Assembly: GCA_031272005.1 (NCBI GenBank)
Contig: JAISUQ010000119.1
Location: 1-16,750 of the forward strand
From: Coriobacteriales bacterium
GTDB lineage: Bacteria; Actinomycetota; Coriobacteriia; Coriobacteriales; UBA8131
Length of the DNA stretch: 16,750 nt
Direction: 5' to 3'
The notes below the pieces were generated by a model. It made no database searches. It was given only the letters and a program-made list of their open reading frames with translations, and was not told the origin of the DNA. The position numbers and the translations under genes were made by a program. Numbering within the stretch: the stretch's first letter is position 1; every line of letters begins with the position of its first letter. Below are positions 12,528 through 16,750 of the stretch, in pieces.

Positions 12528-13027
12528 TTGCGGCCTCCCCTCTTGGTGTCCCCGGCGGCCCCGGCCTCGGCCCCGGCCTCGGCCCCGACGCTCCCGGCGC
12601 CCTCGGCGACAGCCGCAACAGCCTGGCTGGAGCGCGGGTTCATCGGCGTCGGCACCGACACGGTATAGAACTCGCCATCGAAATCGATACTGATGCCAGC
12701 AAACTGCACGCCAAACAAATCATGGGTCTCATTCTCAAAGAAGAAGCTGTTGGGAAAGATGTCCGAGATCGACTGCACCTCAGTAGTAGTATCCACCACC
12801 ACGCGCAAATTCTCCAACGGCAGCCCGTCGGAGAAGCTGTAGATCAGCTCCACCTGCCCGTCCGGCAACGCCGTGCCGCAGATGTTGACGTAGCGCCAGC
12901 CGCGCTCGTGGTATTCCTCCACCTTGCTGCGCAGCTCCGACAGCTCAGTGTCGATAAAGACCTGGGGCTTGGCGGTCTGGCTGTATTCGTATTCAGTAGC
13001 GGTTTCAGTCTGCGTCATGGTTCTCAC
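12524..13027 (-). CDS. echD: Energy-converting hydrogenase subunit EchD (NuoC-type)
   Basis: A 167-residue soluble subunit. The diagnostic NuoC-family stretch FFFENETHDLFGVQFAG lies in the middle (about 96-112), and the upstream part WRYVNICGTALPDG... is a typical alpha/beta fold of this family. It supports assembly of the large and small hydrogenase subunits on the membrane arm. The last ~35 residues are a low-complexity Ala/Gly/Glu tail (EGAGSVGAEAGAEAGAAG) encoded by a short 12-bp repeat. I use GTG at 13025-13027, which overlaps the echC stop as GTGA; an ATG three codons later (13016-13018) is about equally plausible, as neither has a strong ribosome site. It overlaps echE by four bases. 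Confidence 0.9.
   Translation of the reverse strand: MRTMTQTETATEYEYSQTAKPQVFIDTELSELRSKVEEYHERGWRYVNICGTALPDGQVELIYSFSDGLPLENLRVVVDTTTEVQSISDIFPNSFFFENETHDLFGVQFAGISIDFDGEFYTVSVPTPMNPRSSQAVAAVAEGAGSVGAEAGAEAGAAGDTKRGGRK
12557..12586 (-). repeat. 12-bp GC-only repeat in the echD tail
   Basis: GGCCCCGGCCTC occurs at 12557-12568 and 12569-12580, with a partial third copy. It is in frame and encodes the GAEAGAEA low-complexity tail of EchD. Confidence 0.75.
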
Positions 13028-13569
13028 TCGTCTCTTATCTCCGCATGCAACTCGGCAGCGGCGGCATCACGCACGCTGACGCCGTCCAGCTGCTTGTCTG
13101 CGGCTGTGGGTAACTCGGGCAACTCGGCCGGCGGCAACTCACCGGCTGCCAGGGCGGCGCGCTTCTCCTCCAAAACCCCCAGGCCGCAGACCACGGCGTC
13201 GATGATGGCCTCAGGGCGTACGGCGCAACCGGGGGCATAGACGTCCACCGGGATGGCCACGTCCACACCGCCCAGGGTGTTGTAGCACTCCTTGAAGATG
13301 CCGCCGGAGCAGGCGCAGATGCCGCAGGCGATGACCACCTTGGGCTCCAGCATCTGCTCGTAGATCTGGCGCACCACGCTGATATTGCGCTCGTTGACGC
13401 TGCCGGTGACCAAAAAGATGTCGGCGTGCTTGGGGTTGCCGGTGTTGATGATGCCGAAGCGCTCCACGTCATACATCGGTGTCAGGCAGGCCAGGACCTC
13501 GATGTCGCAGCCGTTGCAGCTGGAGGCGTCGTAGTGGATCAGCCAGGGTGATTTAATGGTCGATGACAT
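13024..13569 (-). CDS. echC: Energy-converting hydrogenase small subunit EchC (NuoB-type)
   Basis: A 181-residue electron-transfer subunit carrying one [4Fe-4S] cluster. The expected ligands are visible: C18 and C21 in SSCNGCDIE, C85 in the stretch CGICACSGGIF, and C114 in APGCAVRPE. Extra cysteines at 82 and 87 flank the third ligand. It sits between the EchF ferredoxin and the EchE catalytic subunit, and contacts the membrane arm through EchB. Residues after about 150 form a Pro/Ala/Asp-rich tail. The ATG at 13567-13569 is preceded by AAGGAGG with good spacing. The gene follows echB after 15 bases and its stop overlaps the echD start. Confidence 0.93.
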   Translation of the reverse strand: MSSTIKSPWLIHYDASSCNGCDIEVLACLTPMYDVERFGIINTGNPKHADIFLVTGSVNERNISVVRQIYEQMLEPKVVIACGICACSGGIFKECYNTLGGVDVAIPVDVYAPGCAVRPEAIIDAVVCGLGVLEEKRAALAAGELPPAELPELPTAADKQLDGVSVRDAAAAELHAEIRDE

Positions 13570-13584
13570 TGACGGCCTCCTTCC

Positions 13585-14490
13585 CTAACCTGTAACCAGG
13601 CTGGACACCAGGCGGCTCAGCCACTCGTAGGCAAACAGGTTGAGCAGCACGCAGACAAAGGTGACTATCCAGGAGGCCTTGAGCATCAGCTGCCACTTGA
13701 CGCGGGCATAGGTGTTGTCGATCAGCACCTCGAGGAAATAGACCAGCAGCACGCCCACTACCGCCACCACGGCGCCCAGCCATGAGCCCCAGGCCAGAAA
13801 CAGCGCCACCCAGCCCAAGAACAGCACCGTCTCGTACCAGTGCATGATCTCCACCATGGCCAGAGTGCGACCGCTCATCTCCGTGGAGATGCCCTTGACC
13901 AGCTCCTGATGGGCGTGGTGGGAGTAGGAGAGGTCGAAGGGCGACTTGCGCAGTTTGATGGTCAGGATGAAGACCAGGCCGATGAAGACCAGCGGCAGGG
14001 TGGCCACCAGTGGTTTATCCAGCGTCAGCACCTGAATGGTGTTGAAGCTGCCGCTGCCGATGAAGAAGGCCACGCAGGCCAGCAAGACCATCGGCTCGTA
14101 GCTCATGACCTGGACGATCTCGCGCTCCGCGCCCAGCTCGGCGTAAGGTGAGCGGGTGGAGTAAGCCGCCACGATGAAAAACAGGCTGGAGAGGGTGACG
14201 ATAAAGGCCACCAGCAGAAAGTTGCCTCCGGCAAAGAACAGCACGCCAGCCGCTATGGCAAAACCCAAGGCCAGAGCCACGTAAAAGCCCTGATAGCGAT
14301 TGACCTGCACCTGGTCCTTGGCCAATAGCTTGCGAACATCATAGTATGGCTGCAGGAGTGGCGGCCCCACGCGGTTCTGCAGCCGGGCGGTCAGCTTGCG
14401 GTCGATGCCGGCCAGCAGGCAGCCGACCACCGGGCCAAGCAGGCCAAACCCCAACAATGCCAACAGGAAGCTTTGCCACGTCATGGTCAC
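13585..14490 (-). CDS. echB: Energy-converting hydrogenase membrane subunit EchB (NuoH-type)
   Basis: A 301-residue membrane protein with about eight hydrophobic helices, the right size for EchB/NuoH. Family signatures are the early cytoplasmic loop LTARLQNRVGPPLLQPYYD (from 33), AELGAEREIVQVMSYEP in the middle, and KSPFDLSYSHHAHQELVKG, the loop facing the quinone-site equivalent. It anchors the hydrogenase module and links the redox reaction to ion translocation. I use GTG at 14488-14490, because GGTGG lies five bases upstream and the codon overlaps the echA stop (GTGACC). An ATG two codons later (14482-14484) would give 299 residues. A longer open frame reaching 14595 reads echA sequence out of frame and is rejected. 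Confidence 0.93.
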   Translation of the reverse strand: MTMTWQSFLLALLGFGLLGPVVGCLLAGIDRKLTARLQNRVGPPLLQPYYDVRKLLAKDQVQVNRYQGFYVALALGFAIAAGVLFFAGGNFLLVAFIVTLSSLFFIVAAYSTRSPYAELGAEREIVQVMSYEPMVLLACVAFFIGSGSFNTIQVLTLDKPLVATLPLVFIGLVFILTIKLRKSPFDLSYSHHAHQELVKGISTEMSGRTLAMVEIMHWYETVLFLGWVALFLAWGSWLGAVVAVVGVLLVYFLEVLIDNTYARVKWQLMLKASWIVTFVCVLLNLFAYEWLSRLVSSLVTG

Positions 14491-16529
14491 AGCATCCACC
14501 CCCCCATCGCCGCAATACCCAAACCGACACCCAACACCAGGATGGCGATGCACATGGTATTGGCCATCGGCGTCAGGGCCGGCTCGCCAAACCAACCGCT
14601 CAGATACCAGTTGCGCTGACCGGCCTGGCTGGTCTGCGACAACGAGTTGGTGAAGCTGCGCTTCTCGAAATCAGTGCCCACGCCAGCCAGATAGATGGGT
14701 ACCTCGCGGCGGTTGCTGCGCCCGAAGAAGATCGCAAAGGACAGCAGGATAGCCAGGATGATGACGGCCATGATGGCCAGGTTCTCCGCCTCGATGGTCG
14801 AGGTAATCGGAAAGCCCCAGACCCCGCCCAGGTAGGGCATCACCAGGTAATAGGAGACCAGCGGGAAGATCAGGCTGATCCCCACTACCAGCACGGCCAT
14901 CAGTCCCTGGGCCAGCCATTCCGAGGAGTGCACGGTCTTCTCCACGGAAGGCTGGTCCTGGGCGCAGGCCAGCAGCTTACCCAGCCATTTGGCCCAGAAC
15001 ATGAAGGTCAGCGCCGAGCCGAAAGCCAGGATGATCAGCAGCGTAATGTTGTTGGTCTCGACCAGTGAGACGATGGTCGCCCACTTGGCCACCAGCATGC
15101 CAAAGGGTGCAATGAACATACAAAGGATGCCCAGCGACATCAGCCGGGCCAGGCGCGGCATGCGTACAAACAGGTTGTCCATGGCCTCGATGTCCCGCGA
15201 GCCGATGTGGTGCTCGGCGGTACCCACACAGAGGAACAGCAACGACTTGGCCGCCGCGTGGAAGATCAGCAAGAAGATGGCCGCCCAGGCAGCGTCCGCA
15301 GTACCCACGCCGGCGCAGGCCACGATCAGCCCGAGGTTGGCTATCGTGGAGTAGGCCAGCACCCGCTTGGCATTGGACTGCGAGATGGCCAGCGCCGAGC
15401 AGAACAGGAAGGTCAGGGCGCCTACCAGCATGACCATGATGCCGTTGCCGTTCCAGCCCAGAGTCGGCGCCAGCTTGATGATGATGAAGACGCCGGCCTT
15501 GACCATCGTCGAGGAGTGCAGCAGGGCGCTGGTGGGCGTGGGCGCCACCATGGCCCCGAGCAACCAGCTCTGGAAGGGCATCTGCGCCGCCTTGGTGATG
15601 CCGGCCAAACAGATCAGCCCAATCGGCAGGGCTACGATGTTGCTGGCCAGCCCCGAAGCCTCATCGCCGCCGACCCCAACAGCGATCAGCACGTCCAGCT
15701 CGCTGATCGGCGTCGCCAGACTACCCAGGATGACCAACGCGATGGAGAAAGCCAGGCCCCCCAGCAGATTCATGTTGATCTGCCGGAAGGAGTTATTGAT
15801 GGCCTCCTCGGTGCGGGTATAGCCAATCAGGGCAAAGGAGCAAACCGTGGTTATCTCCCAGGCGCAGAGCAACCAGCTGAGGTTGTTGGAGAAGACCAGG
15901 GCGAACATCGCTGCCAGGAACAAGAACATCAGGGCAAAGAATACCGGGCGGCGGTCCCTGGTGTGCTCATCGGCACTGTCGGCACTGGCGGCACTGTCGG
16001 CACTGGCGGCACTGGCGTGCTTCTCCGCATGAGCTTGGAAATCCTTCATGTAACCCAGGGAGTAGATGCAGATGCCGGAGCCGATGACGCCGATGACCAG
16101 CACCATGATCACCGAAAGACCGTCGATGTACAAATCGTTGGCCGGATGAGCCACCGGTGCGATGGCCAATTCGTAGTAGACCAGGATGACCGCCTGAGCC
16201 GCCGCCAGCGCTCCCGGCAGGATGCGCTGATGCTTGATGGAGGTGGCGATGATATAGACGGCGATGGCCACGTCGATGAGCAGCGCCAGGTAGCCGATGG
16301 CCTCATGGACACGAGCGTCGGCGATGGGCGTATACCAGGGGCTGCCAATCTCACCCTCGAAAAGGCCACCGGAGAGAAAACCCCAGGCCAGCCAGATGGA
16401 ACCAACCGCAATGGCCAGCCCCGAGACGTAAACGATGACCGTCCGTACCCTGTCATCCCGCACAGCCAGCAGCGCTACTGCTGCCAGCAATGGGAAAAGT
16501 ACTAAAAAGCCAATAATCGCAAGTGGCAA
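14487..16529 (-). CDS. echA: Energy-converting hydrogenase antiporter-like subunit EchA (NuoL/MrpA-type)
   Basis: A 680-residue polytopic membrane protein with roughly 15-17 hydrophobic segments. It belongs to the NuoL/MrpA proton-translocating family: a WE pair at 224-225, K313 in AGITKAAQMPFQSWL, and H338 and K344 in SALLHSSTMVKAGVF match the conserved half-channel residues. It should be the ion-pumping subunit of Ech. Between two helices (about 165-195) there is a hydrophilic loop containing an ASADSA-type repeat, which I take to be a lineage-specific insertion. The start is TTG at 16527-16529, because AAGGAGG lies eight bases upstream and there is no ATG nearby in frame. It is the first gene of the ech operon. 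Confidence 0.93.
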   Translation of the reverse strand: MPLAIIGFLVLFPLLAAVALLAVRDDRVRTVIVYVSGLAIAVGSIWLAWGFLSGGLFEGEIGSPWYTPIADARVHEAIGYLALLIDVAIAVYIIATSIKHQRILPGALAAAQAVILVYYELAIAPVAHPANDLYIDGLSVIMVLVIGVIGSGICIYSLGYMKDFQAHAEKHASAASADSAASADSADEHTRDRRPVFFALMFLFLAAMFALVFSNNLSWLLCAWEITTVCSFALIGYTRTEEAINNSFRQINMNLLGGLAFSIALVILGSLATPISELDVLIAVGVGGDEASGLASNIVALPIGLICLAGITKAAQMPFQSWLLGAMVAPTPTSALLHSSTMVKAGVFIIIKLAPTLGWNGNGIMVMLVGALTFLFCSALAISQSNAKRVLAYSTIANLGLIVACAGVGTADAAWAAIFLLIFHAAAKSLLFLCVGTAEHHIGSRDIEAMDNLFVRMPRLARLMSLGILCMFIAPFGMLVAKWATIVSLVETNNITLLIILAFGSALTFMFWAKWLGKLLACAQDQPSVEKTVHSSEWLAQGLMAVLVVGISLIFPLVSYYLVMPYLGGVWGFPITSTIEAENLAIMAVIILAILLSFAIFFGRSNRREVPIYLAGVGTDFEKRSFTNSLSQTSQAGQRNWYLSGWFGEPALTPMANTMCIAILVLGVGLGIAAMGGWML
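15970..16014 (-). repeat. Five-unit 9-bp in-frame repeat in a loop of EchA
   Basis: GGCACTGTC or GGCACTGGC (plus-strand reading) is repeated five times without interruption. It encodes alternating ASA and ADSA tripeptides (about residues 172-186) in a soluble loop between membrane helices. The near-identical units suggest recent slippage. Confidence 0.85.
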
Positions 16530-16750
16530 GGTAGACCCTCCTTATTGGACTCGCTTCAGCCGCCACGGACATCGCACAATTATCCCAGATGACGCAGCGG
16601 TCAGGCGACCCCCCAGGCGGTCACCTCGAGAAACCACACTTTGAGAGTACCATATTTGACAAAACTGCCAAGCCGGCTTTGGAAAACCGGATTAACTGCA
16701 AGGCGTGAACGGCGCAATGCCCTGGCTGAGCCTGACCGAACCGGGCATAA
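16530..16750. other. 221-base upstream region of the ech operon
   Basis: No gene is supported here. On the minus strand a GATAAT-like -10 occurs about 45 bases before the echA start, without a good -35. An imperfect 18-bp palindrome at 16673-16690 (CCGGCTTTGGAAAACCGG, seven of nine pairs) and a stretch containing two GCCTG(A) repeats could be regulatory. None is strong enough to name. Confidence 0.35.

Noticed and set aside
15207..16505. Long plus-strand frame (432 codons) opposite echA, and a similar one at 11331-12668 opposite echE
   Set aside because: Both are antisense shadows of unmistakable hydrogenase subunits. Their translations are Gln/His/Gly/Arg-rich without domain signals.
10973..16529. 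Respiratory complex I (nuo) operon
   Set aside because: The set is only six subunits, and the large subunit keeps both CxxC nickel-binding motifs, which NuoD lacks. This identifies an Ech-type hydrogenase.

Overview
The window is about 60% GC by eye and densely coded. It most likely comes from a strictly anaerobic actinobacterium, probably class Coriobacteriia. The best evidence is a gene for the actinobacterial-type integration host factor (mIHF, 4328-4636), a family I know only from Actinobacteria. It sits beside a six-subunit energy-converting [NiFe] hydrogenase (Ech) and two aryl-CoA ligases, which suits an anaerobic amino-acid or aromatic-acid fermenter. The class assignment is an inference from gene content. 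All genes except a truncated one at the left edge lie on the minus strand, so transcription runs right to left.

Right part (16529 down to 10973): a complete echABCDEF operon. EchA is a NuoL-like antiporter-type subunit, EchB is NuoH-like, EchC is the NuoB-like small subunit, EchD is NuoC-like, EchE is the [NiFe] large subunit and EchF is a two-cluster ferredoxin. Every junction is an overlap or a gap of at most 15 nt. The complex should couple oxidation of reduced ferredoxin to proton reduction and ion pumping. Upstream of echA lie 221 bases with no gene.

Middle part (10905 down to 4966): an envelope and metabolism operon of pgsA-like CDP-alcohol phosphatidyltransferase, VanW-family protein, phenylacetate-CoA-ligase-like enzyme, tandem-ACT protein and D-Ala-D-Ala carboxypeptidase. 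Its genes overlap or nearly touch. It is separated from echF by a short hairpin.

Left part: the dacF-like stop is followed by a C-rich (G-rich on +) 9-bp tandem repeat, an AT-rich island with phased repeats, and then mIHF. A gene-free 373-base stretch follows that contains several inverted and direct repeats. After it come a Nudix hydrolase carrying a striking 14-unit tetrapeptide-repeat insertion, a zinc-ribbon/FHA protein, and a second tandem-ACT plus ligase pair. In this second pair the gene order is reversed relative to the first. The ligase is convergent with a truncated hypothetical gene on the plus strand.

Inferred working model: the ligase/ACT modules activate aryl- or acyl-acids, or handle the products of 2-oxoacid:ferredoxin oxidoreductases, while Ech recycles the reduced ferredoxin. 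No oxidoreductase gene of the IorAB type is present in the window, so this link is not demonstrated. The most unusual features are the two mirror-ordered ligase/ACT modules, the Nudix repeat insertion and several other in-frame microsatellite-like expansions, and the two repeat-rich intergenic regions flanking mIHF.
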